Assembly: GCA_046728115.1 (NCBI GenBank)
Contig: JBKPDW010000235.1
Location: 1 to 14,879 of the forward strand
Reading direction: 5' to 3'
Origin: CAVSWN01 sp046728115
GTDB lineage: Bacteria > Acidobacteriota > Vicinamibacteria > Vicinamibacterales > CAVVIG01
Length of the DNA stretch: 14,879 bases
A program made the translations under genes and the position numbers. Each line of letters opens with the position of its first letter. The first letter of the stretch is position 1. The notes under the pieces were generated by a model. That model ran no database searches and had not been told where the DNA came from. It saw only the letters and a list, made by a program, of their open reading frames with translations. Positions 6,643 through 13,380 of this stretch are shown one piece after another.

Positions 6643-6675
6643 CGGAGAGATGTCCGAGTGGTTTAAGGAGCACGC
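6643..6675 (+). pseudogene. 5' fragment of tRNA-Ser
   Basis: GGAGAGA (acceptor 5' strand), TG, then the D-arm TCCGAGTGGTTTAAGGA (TCC pairs with GGA), then G and CACGC (5' half of the anticodon stem) are the start of a bacterial serine tRNA. The sequence then departs: no matching GCGTG, variable arm, T-arm or acceptor 3' strand follows. The gene is therefore cut in the anticodon arm and cannot make a tRNA. It marks a break point next to other broken genes. Confidence 0.75.
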
Positions 6676-6799
6676 TAACTGGACCACCCTTTCGCTCGTC
6701 TAAACTCCAAGGTCGTGTAGCGTACGCCGACCGCGCTCAGACCTGTCATCATTCCGCGAAAGTGCTCTGCTGAACGGGTGCTGCACAGGGAGATCACTC

Positions 6800-7348
6800 A
6801 TGTTGTCCGATCTCAATCGCGATTTTCGGTACGCACTCCGAGCACTGCTACGCGCGCCTACATTTACGGCGACGATCATTACGACACTCTCTCTCGGTAT
6901 CGGGGCGAACTCGGTCATCTTCAGCGCCGTCGACGCCGTCCTTTTGAGAGACGCTCCAGTCTCAGATCCGGCCAGCCTCGTCAACGTGATGCCAACGATT
7001 CGAGCTAACGCCAGAAGCGCGCGAGGCTGCATCCTGGCGCCTTCAACAAGACATCCTGACGCAGCCGATCGTTTCCGTGAAGACGGAATCGCGTCGCTCT
7101 GCAGGCGACACTTGGCCCGGGCTGAACACCGTTCAAGTAACGGGACATCGCGCCGTGACTCCGGCTTTTCGACTGCTCATCGGGTTGAGGCGGGTCTTTT
7201 CGTCCGCGTCCGCAGATTAAGCAGGTTCGCCAGACGGCGTTGGAAGCAAGTGAGACCGACCTACAGAATCACGGCGGCACGGCCGAACGACCTTCCGTTT
7301 CTACGGGCCATAGAGCTCGCCGCTGGGAAAGTCCTTACTAACGGCTAA
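6800..7348 (+). pseudogene. truncated ADOP-type ABC permease (MacB-like N-terminus)
   Basis: Starting at ATG 6800 after AGGGAGA, the frame reads MLSDLNRDFRYALRALLRAP, then a membrane segment (TATIITTLSLGIGANSVIFSAV) and DAVLLRDAPVSDPASLVNV. This is the opening of ADOP permeases, normally about 800 residues. Similarity ends near 6995; the remaining frame to 7348 is Arg/Ser-rich and not recognisable. Other frames in 7010-7320 hold coding-like pieces (for example LTQPIVSVKTESRRSAGDTW) interrupted by stops. The gene is a remnant of a MacB-type export or assembly permease. The intergenic stretch 6676-6799 shows nothing else. Confidence 0.75.
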
Positions 7349-7375
7349 CGTGCCCTGCGCCGCGTGAATGACGCG

Positions 7376-7974
7376 TCAGTATTGGCGCGCTGGCTTCTCG
7401 CTTAGCACGAACTCGAGAAGACCATTCAGGTCTGTCGAGGTGTGGTCCGGGTGAATGCCCAGTTGCTCGACAGGTTGATTCAAACGGTTCACCCAGACCG
7501 TTGAATACCCGAACGACTTCGCGCCAGCAGCATCCCACCCACCGAATGCCGCGAACACGATGTCCTGCTTCGCGAGATGCAGGCGGTCGACGCCCAGCTT
7601 ATATGCGCGCGGTCCGGCTTGTAAGTGTGATTTGCGTTTGTGCTGACAAGAGCGTCGAACAACCCAATCAGGCCCGCATTCTCCGCGTTAGAGCGGAGCA
7701 TCGCCGGACTGAAGTTCGCGAGCGCGATGACGCGAACGCCAGATTCCCGCAACCTTCGAAGAGCGTCGGCGGTGTCCGGCCATGGTCTCAGGTGCAGATA
7801 CGCGTCGAGTAGATGCTGCTTTTCATCGGCTGATAACGGGAGCTTCATTGCATTGGTGGCAAACACCAGCGCATCCTCTGTAACCGCGAAGAAATCGACG
7901 TACCTGCCGGTGAGCGACCGCAACCAGGTGAACACGATCGAGCGGGTCGTTGTCTTGACGACCGGCTCCACCAT
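7376..7974 (-). pseudogene. haloacid dehalogenase type II (HAD), N-truncated and frameshifted
   Basis: The reverse strand first reads TWLRSLTGRYVDFFAVTEDA, LRRLRESGVRVIALANFSPA (HAD motif II Ser) and FDALVSTNANHTYKPD (motif III Lys). It then shifts frame near 7611 and continues as AYKLGVDRLHLAKQDIVF, AAFGGWDAAGAKSFGYSTVW (motif IV region) to a TGA at 7376-7378. One extra base at about 7611 would restore a continuous DPRAYKLGVDRLHL. The N-terminal part with the nucleophilic Asp (usually FDAF/FDxxGT) is absent: a stop stands about 70 bases before the first usable codon. Family members of this type carry some 50 more residues, so the product would be inactive even if the shift is a sequencing error. 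Confidence 0.82.
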
Positions 7975-8201
7975 TACTCGTGTGCCATTACGCTCGACGC
8001 GACGGGCGCTGTCAGTGTGCAGACGGCTAGCATCCCCTCGCTAAAACTGCACGAGAACGTGAAGTGGATGGACCGCGAGACGATTCGGCGGGCGCTCGCC
8101 ATGTCGACAGCAAAGAGCGCGGCGAGGCCACCGGCCCGACGACCGAGCGGCGCGTTTCGCGAGTGCGGTCGCTGCCGACCTGCGGCGGCCGAACCCGGCG
8201 T
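7975..8201. other. intergenic, no gene assigned
   Basis: No supported gene. A plus-strand frame from GTG 8017 (MQTASIPSLKLHENVKWMDR...) looks coding-like for about 35 residues but turns into Arg/Pro-rich sequence; an antisense frame is also open (ALFAVDMASARRIVSRSIHF...) to a TAA near 7975. Neither has an SD or recognisable family. The stretch could be the remains of the missing dehalogenase N-terminus or another decayed gene. Confidence 0.4.
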
Positions 8202-8230
8202 TTGACAAGATCCTTGATGTAACCTATCTT
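8202..8230 (+). promoter_or_regulatory. sigma70-type promoter of the rrf2 gene
   Basis: A consensus -35 TTGACA at 8202-8207, a 17-base spacer and TATCTT at 8225-8230 as -10. The start codon follows 16 bases after the -10, so the 5' leader is very short. The -10 lies inside the Rrf2 operator, which predicts autorepression. Confidence 0.75.
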
Positions 8231-8236
8231 GTTACA
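8218..8236. promoter_or_regulatory. Rrf2 operator copy 1 (autoregulatory)
   Basis: TGTAAC-N7-GTTACA, a perfect 6-bp inverted repeat, wraps around the -10 box of the promoter just before the Rrf2-family gene. The identical half-sites and spacer length recur before the nitrilase gene, and both copies are preceded by TGA. Confidence 0.8.
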
Positions 8237-8246
8237 CAAGGTCGCA

Positions 8247-8672
8247 ATGAGCGCCAACAGCCGCATGACCGTGGCCGTGCACATCCTGTCGTACCTCGTG
8301 CTCGCGTCGCGCGAGCGTTCCCACCCGGTTACGTCCGAGCAGATCGCGAAGAGTGTGCGCACCAATCCCGTGGTGATTCGCCGCCTGCTCGGCCTGCTGC
8401 GCAAGGGCGGCCTGGTACGCAGCCAGCGCGGCGCGAACGCCGGCTGGAGGCTCGCGCGGAGCCCCAAGGCGATCAGCCTGCTCGACGTCTATAACGCCAT
8501 GCACGACGACCCGCTCTTCGGCCTGCACGCCTCGCCGCCCAACCCGCAATGCCCGATCGGGCGCGGGCTGCCGTCAACGCTGCGCAAAGTATACGGCACG
8601 CTCGAGGGCGAGCTACGCAGGCAGCTCGCCCGCACCAGCGTCGACGAAGTGCTCGCGGAAACACTCGGCTGA
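8247..8672 (+). CDS. Rrf2 family transcriptional repressor
   Basis: A 141-residue protein starting at ATG 8247 (MSANSRMTVAVHILSYLVLA), with CAAGG shortly upstream; the frame also opens at TTG 8229, but that lies in the -10 box. The Rrf2 winged HTH is clear: VTSEQIAKSVRTNPVVIRRL at 28-47 as helix-turn-helix, then LLRKGGLVRSQRGANAGWRL as the wing. The C-terminal part (ISLLDVYNAMHDD, then a dimerisation helix) is typical. Only one cysteine (Cys102 in NPQCPIG) is present, so it lacks the three-Cys Fe-S site of IscR/NsrR and is closer to YwnA/CymR-type members. It probably represses itself and the downstream nitrilase through the shared palindrome; the inducing signal is unknown. Confidence 0.93.
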   Translation: MSANSRMTVAVHILSYLVLASRERSHPVTSEQIAKSVRTNPVVIRRLLGLLRKGGLVRSQRGANAGWRLARSPKAISLLDVYNAMHDDPLFGLHASPPNPQCPIGRGLPSTLRKVYGTLEGELRRQLARTSVDEVLAETLG

Positions 8673-8688
8673 TTTTTTTTGTGAATTG

Positions 8689-8709
8689 ATGTAACAATAA
8701 TTGTTACAT
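8689..8709. promoter_or_regulatory. Rrf2 operator copy 2 (nitrilase promoter)
   Basis: A 21-base perfect palindrome: 10-base arms ATGTAACAAT and ATTGTTACAT around a single A at 8699. It contains TGTAAC-N7-GTTACA, the same layout as at 8218-8236. It lies 23 bases before the nitrilase start. AATAAT at 8696-8701 (inside the operator) or TATACC at 8709-8714 (17 bases after TTGATG) could be the -10. A T8 run at 8673-8680, just after the rrf2 stop, lacks a strong hairpin. Confidence 0.85.
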
Positions 8710-8732
8710 ATACCTAGCGGAAGGAACGAGCA

Positions 8733-9791
8733 ATGACACATTACGTGGACGTGACGGTGGCGGCGGTTCAGGCCGCTCCCGTCTACTTCGATCGGGAGTC
8801 CTCCACGGATAAGGCGTGCCGGCTGATCCACGAAGCGGCGAAGAGTGGCGCAACACTCGCGGCGTTCGGGGAGACGTGGCTGCCAGGGTATCCGTTCTTC
8901 GTGTGGGGGTTCGCGCACAACCGGAGCCTGTTCTGGCAGGCCGCCGCCGAGTACATCGCCAGTGCCGTGGAGATTCCGAGTCCCACGACGGACCGGCTCT
9001 GCGCGGCGGCGAAGACCGCAGGGATCGATGTGGTGATCGGCGTTGTAGAACTGGATGAACGCACGCGAGCCTCGGTTTATAGCACGCTAGTCTTCATCGG
9101 GCGCGACGGGGAGATCTTGGGCCGCCACCGCATGCTGAAGCCAACACACATGGAGCGGACGATCTGGGGTGAAGGGGACGCATACGGCCTGCGCGTCCAC
9201 GAGCGCCCGTACGGCCGGCTCAGCGGCCTGAATTGCTGGGAACACAACATGATGCTGCCCGGCTACGTGCTTGCAGCGCAGGACACGCAGTTTCACGTCG
9301 CGGCATGGCCCGGCAGGGAGAGGACCACGGTGCCGCCGAACGAGCAGGCGTATACGCGGCAGCTTCTCCTCTCTCGCGCCTATGCGTCCCAGGCTGGCGC
9401 GTACGTGATCAGCGTCGCTGGGCTGCTCGGACCCGACTCTGTGCCCGAGCGTTATCGCGAGCTGGGACGGTCATATGAGTTGACCGGCGACAGCGTCATC
9501 ATCGACCCGCGCGGGGAGGTCATCGCAGGGCCCGCGAAAGGCGAGACCATCCTGCTAGCGCAGTGCAGTCAGGAAACCCTCCTCGCGGCTAAGTCCGCCA
9601 ACGACATCGGCGGTCATTACTCGCGCCCTGATATCTTTCAGCTGCACGTCAATGAGCAGCTACTGCATCGCGTCCGGAGACTCGAAGCGAACTCCACGGC
9701 GCCAGTCGCCGTACTTGTCGGGCCCCAGGGCACCTCACACGTGCCTGAGACGTCGGACGGTAGCATGCATCCCGCCAAGGAGGGATTGTGA
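8733..9791 (+). CDS. nitrilase (carbon-nitrogen hydrolase)
   Basis: A 352-residue cytosolic enzyme of the nitrilase superfamily, which converts nitriles to carboxylic acid and ammonia. It begins MTHYVDVTVAAVQAAPVYFD after GGAAGGA. The catalytic triad is visible: Glu47 in FGETWLPGYP, Lys136 in HRMLKPTHMER and Cys168 in GLNCWEHNMMLP. The C-W-E-H block, the second conserved Glu in that region and the length point to branch 1 (true nitrilases) rather than amidases or carbamoylases, which are shorter. The C-terminal tail (GGHYSRPDIFQL) is typical of oligomer-forming nitrilases. It is the only structural gene behind the Rrf2 operator. The natural substrate (aliphatic, arylacetonitrile or cyanide-type) cannot be read from the sequence. 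Confidence 0.96.
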   Translation: MTHYVDVTVAAVQAAPVYFDRESSTDKACRLIHEAAKSGATLAAFGETWLPGYPFFVWGFAHNRSLFWQAAAEYIASAVEIPSPTTDRLCAAAKTAGIDVVIGVVELDERTRASVYSTLVFIGRDGEILGRHRMLKPTHMERTIWGEGDAYGLRVHERPYGRLSGLNCWEHNMMLPGYVLAAQDTQFHVAAWPGRERTTVPPNEQAYTRQLLLSRAYASQAGAYVISVAGLLGPDSVPERYRELGRSYELTGDSVIIDPRGEVIAGPAKGETILLAQCSQETLLAAKSANDIGGHYSRPDIFQLHVNEQLLHRVRRLEANSTAPVAVLVGPQGTSHVPETSDGSMHPAKEGL

Positions 9792-9891
9792 CGTGCCGCC
9801 CTGCAGCCGCACTCCAGCGTTCAGGGGATACCGAGACGGCGCCGCTGACGCCCGGCGTGGCAAGTTCGCGTGTGAGTGCTTCGAGACGATT

Positions 9892-10273
9892 TCACCGGTC
9901 CGTGAACGACCAAGCGATCAAGGAAAAATCGAACTCGAACGGCACCCGCGCCGCCGGGCCGCTAGGGTGGCAGCCCTGACAGCGAACCTGGCGGCGACCT
10001 GGGGCAGAGCTCGATCCATTACGTGGCGTCAACGAAAGCGTCACTTTGCCTTCGGTGTAGGGCCGAAAGCGGTCGCCACTGTGGGTGAAATGGGCTGTAA
10101 GATGGGTGGCCTGGCCGACAACGAGCGGTCGCCATTCGGCGAACAGTTCGGTCGTGCGCGTGTACACGGTCCGATTCACCGCTGGCGACTGCGGTGCCAC
10201 CGGCGCCGTCTGCGCGGCGGCCGCACTGGGCAATCAAGCAGCCGACGGATGCGATCCGAATGACACGTCTCAC
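9892..10273 (-). pseudogene. frameshifted remnant of an RND adaptor-like lipoprotein
   Basis: The GTG at 10271-10273 overlaps the cusA-like stop as GTGA and opens a signal-like sequence (RRVIRIASVGCLIAQCG, lipobox-like LIAQC). The frame must then shift (around 10210-10230) to continue as NRTVYTRTTELFAEWRPLVV, GQATHLTAHFTHSGDRFRPY, EGKVTLSLTP. This second part aligns with the N-terminal domain of the full adaptor at the other end of the operon (TGKTELYMEYPPLVAGQSAR...). After about 70 residues the similarity fades, and a TGA closes the frame at 9892. It is a broken second copy of the adaptor N-terminal domain; the coiled-coil and lipoyl parts are gone. The stretch 9792-9891 shows no gene. Confidence 0.7.
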
Positions 10274-13200
10274 ACTCGCTCGCCTCCTGCTGATGGCTTC
10301 GCGTATCGCAGGTACAACGTCGGAACCACGATCATGTTCAGCAATGTCGACGTCGTCAGTCCGCAGAGAATCACGATCGCCATCGGCGTCTGAATCTCGC
10401 TGCCGGTCTTGCCGCCGCCGAGCGCGAGCGGTATCAACGCGAGGCCGGCGGCCATTGCAGTCATCAGAATCGGCACCAGGCGCTCGTGCGCGCCCCGCTC
10501 GACGGCCTCGCGGAAGTCGGTGACGCCCTCGTTCGTCATCAGGTGCTGGATGTGCGATACCAGCATGATTCCGTTGCGAGTGGCGATGCCGAACAAGGTG
10601 ATGAACCCGATCATCGACGCCACGCTGAGGACCCCTCCCGCCAGGTACACGCCGGCGACTCCGCCGATGAGTGCCAGCGGCAGGTTTGCCATCACGATCA
10701 CGGCGTCGCGTGCCCGACCGAACGCCAACACCAGCAGCATGAAGAGTCCCGCGACGACGCCGATGAAGAGCACGCCGAGACGCCGCGACGCGCTCTGCTG
10801 GCTCTCGAACTGGCCGCCGTACTCGACCCGATACCCCGCCGGCATCGGCACCGACTGCGCGATGTTCGCCCGGATGTCGTCGATGACGCTTCCGAGATCG
10901 CGGCCCGCAACGTTGGAGGAAATGACGATCCGGCGTTGTACGTTCTCCCGTAGGACCATGTTCGGTCCTTCCTCTCGTCGCACGTCGGCGAGAAGCCGAA
11001 TTGGCACCTGACCCGCCGTGGGCGTGTCGATCGGCAGATCCGAGATGCGCTCGAAATCTTCACTCGTCGATGGATCGAACTTCACCGTGAGATCGAACGC
11101 CGTCCCGCGATCGAAGATCCGGCCCACCGTCGCGCCGGCGAAGCTCGTCTCGATCGCCTCGCCGACGTCGCTGGGATGCAGGCCGTAGCGGGCGATTGCG
11201 GTGCGATTCAGCACGAATCGCAGCACGGGCACATCCATCTGCTGCTCCAGCGACAGGTCGACGACGCCAGGCACGCGACTGACCGCCTCGCGCACGCGTT
11301 CCCCCAATCGGCGGAGCGTGCCAAGGTCGTCGCCGAACACTTTCACCGCGATGTTGGCACGCGTGCCCGAGAGCATGTGATCGATCCGGTGCGAGATCGG
11401 CTGGCCGATCGTCACGTTCGTGCCGGGCAACGTCGAGAATCCGCGTCGGAGCGCCGCGAGCAGCTCCGCCCGCGGACGCCCGGTTTCGCGTAGGCCCACA
11501 TCGATTTCCGCGGCCTCGACACCTTGCACGTGCTCATCGAGTTCCGCGCGGCCGGTGCGCCGCGCCGTTGCGACCACGTCCGACTCGGCCAGCATGATCT
11601 GCTCGACGCGTCGGCCGATCTCATCGGATTTCGCCAGCGACGTGCCGGGCAGCGTATTGGCCTGCACCGTCAGACTGCCTTCGTGGAACTCCGGCAGGAA
11701 TGCCGTGCCCACGCGAGCGAGTGCGACCACTGCAATCACCAGAAGGACGACAGACGTCGCCATGACGAAAAACGGATGATCCAACGCCCGCGGCAGGTCT
11801 TTGGCAAAACGTGATTTCAGCGTGCGCGCCAGCCAGCCGTCGTGCCCACGTTCGATGGAGCGTGCGTGTGGAAGAAAGGCGTACGACAGCGCGGGCGTGA
11901 CGACTATCGCGACGGCCAGTGATGCCAGGAGCGACACGATGTAGGCGAACGCCAACGGCGTCAGCAGCCGCCCCTCCACACCGCTCAGGCCGAACACGGG
12001 CAGGAACACGAGCACGATGATGATTGTTGCGAAAACGATCGACGTGCGAATCTCGAGCGTCGCCTCGCGCACGACCTCAGCGCTGGAGACCTGCTGGTCG
12101 ACTGGCTTCGCGCGGTTCTCGCGCAGTCGCCTGACGACGTTTTCGACGTCGATGATCGCATCGTCGACGAGTGCGCCGATGGCGATCGCCATCCCGCCAA
12201 GCGTCATCGTGTTGATGGTCGCGCCGAACCCGCGCAGCACCAGAATGGCCGCGGCGAGCGACAACGGCATGGCCGTCAGGGTGATGGCCGCGGCGCGAAG
12301 GTTCGCGAGAAAGAGCACCACGATGAAGACGACGAGGATGCCGCCATCGCGCAAGGCCTTGACGACGTTGTCGACGGCCACTTCGATGAAGTCCGCCTGG
12401 CGGAAGATCTTTCGATCGATTGTCATGCCCTTGGGCAGCTCTTGTTGCAGTCGATCAAGCTCCCGATCGAGGCGCGCCGTCAGCTCGAGCGTGTTCGCGC
12501 CCGGCTGCTTCTGAACGCCCACGATGACCGCCGGCTTGCCGTTTCGCGACCCTTCGCCGCGCTTGAACGCGGCGCCCTCACGGACATCGGCGAGATCGCG
12601 AATCAATACCGATCGACCACCTCGCAAGGCGACCACTGTTTCGCCGATCTCGTCGGGCCGCCGAACGCGTCCGACCGCCTGCAGGACGTACTCCTGCGGA
12701 CCTTCCGTGTAGACGCCGGCCGACGTGTTCTTACTTGCGCCCTTCACAGCATCGAGCAGTTCGGTCAGGGAGACATGGTTCGCACGCAGTTGTTCGGGAT
12801 AGGCGATGACCTGGTACTGACGTTCGGCGCCGCCGATCGGTGTCACCTGGGACACGCCGGCGACGGCCAGGAGTCGCCGCCTGACCACCGTGTCGGCGAC
12901 GGTCCGCAGCTCGAGCGGGTCCTGCGTGTCAGACGAAATCGCAAAGAACAGGATTTCGCCCATGATCGACGAGACCGGGGCGAGCACCGGCCGTTCGACT
13001 TGCGGCGGCAGCGTGCCGCCAACGAGTGCGAGCTTCTCGGCCACGACCTGCCGCGCCTGAAAGATGTCCGTGCCCCAGTCGAACTCCACCCACACCACAG
13101 CGATGCCGAGCGCCGTCGCCGAGCGCACGCGTCGGACGTTCGACGCGCCGTTGATGGCGCTCTCGATCGGAAAGGTGACGAGCGATTCCATCTCCTCCGG

Positions 13201-13368
13201 CGCCATGCCGCGGCCTTCGGTGAGAATGGTCACCGTCGGCGCCGTGAGATCCGGAAACACGTCGACCGGCATGTCGCGTGCCGTCCAGAGCCCGCCCGCG
13301 AGCAACAGCGCCGAAAAGACGATCACCATCCAGTGGTGATCGATCGACCATTGAACCAGTCGCTTCAT
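10270..13368 (-). CDS. CusA/CzcA-like RND heavy-metal efflux pump
   Basis: A 1032-residue inner-membrane RND transporter, full length, starting MKRLVQWSIDHHWMVIVFSA. It would pump ions or small molecules across the periplasm using the proton gradient, with the adjacent adaptor and an outer-membrane TolC-type channel (none in the window). Family marks: TM1 near 12-28, DMPVDVFPDLTAPTVTI at 32-48, the GAxxVDD TM4 motif near 398-410, and GFITLFGIATRNGIMLVSH near the C-terminus (R-N-G as in metal pumps). In TM4 it reads IGALVDDAIIDVEN: Asp402 and Glu409 match CzcA Asp408 and Glu415, but the CzcA Asp402 position is Ala396, and the Asp402-Asp403 pair looks like AcrB. Metal specificity is therefore open. 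It starts 12 bases after the adaptor stop and is translationally coupled. Confidence 0.95.
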   Translation of the reverse strand: MKRLVQWSIDHHWMVIVFSALLLAGGLWTARDMPVDVFPDLTAPTVTILTEGRGMAPEEMESLVTFPIESAINGASNVRRVRSATALGIAVVWVEFDWGTDIFQARQVVAEKLALVGGTLPPQVERPVLAPVSSIMGEILFFAISSDTQDPLELRTVADTVVRRRLLAVAGVSQVTPIGGAERQYQVIAYPEQLRANHVSLTELLDAVKGASKNTSAGVYTEGPQEYVLQAVGRVRRPDEIGETVVALRGGRSVLIRDLADVREGAAFKRGEGSRNGKPAVIVGVQKQPGANTLELTARLDRELDRLQQELPKGMTIDRKIFRQADFIEVAVDNVVKALRDGGILVVFIVVLFLANLRAAAITLTAMPLSLAAAILVLRGFGATINTMTLGGMAIAIGALVDDAIIDVENVVRRLRENRAKPVDQQVSSAEVVREATLEIRTSIVFATIIIVLVFLPVFGLSGVEGRLLTPLAFAYIVSLLASLAVAIVVTPALSYAFLPHARSIERGHDGWLARTLKSRFAKDLPRALDHPFFVMATSVVLLVIAVVALARVGTAFLPEFHEGSLTVQANTLPGTSLAKSDEIGRRVEQIMLAESDVVATARRTGRAELDEHVQGVEAAEIDVGLRETGRPRAELLAALRRGFSTLPGTNVTIGQPISHRIDHMLSGTRANIAVKVFGDDLGTLRRLGERVREAVSRVPGVVDLSLEQQMDVPVLRFVLNRTAIARYGLHPSDVGEAIETSFAGATVGRIFDRGTAFDLTVKFDPSTSEDFERISDLPIDTPTAGQVPIRLLADVRREEGPNMVLRENVQRRIVISSNVAGRDLGSVIDDIRANIAQSVPMPAGYRVEYGGQFESQQSASRRLGVLFIGVVAGLFMLLVLAFGRARDAVIVMANLPLALIGGVAGVYLAGGVLSVASMIGFITLFGIATRNGIMLVSHIQHLMTNEGVTDFREAVERGAHERLVPILMTAMAAGLALIPLALGGGKTGSEIQTPMAIVILCGLTTSTLLNMIVVPTLYLRYAKPSAGGERV

Positions 13369-13380
13369 CGCGATTCGCCC

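Noticed and set aside
8671..8700. T8 run after the rrf2 stop as an intrinsic terminator
   Set aside because: Only a weak 4-bp stem can be drawn before the T-run, and it would fold in coding sequence. It may instead belong to the nitrilase promoter.
9652..10263. 203-codon plus-strand ORF overlapping the nitrilase 3' end
   Set aside because: Out of frame with the nitrilase and antisense to the recognisable adaptor remnant; composition is Arg/Pro-rich.
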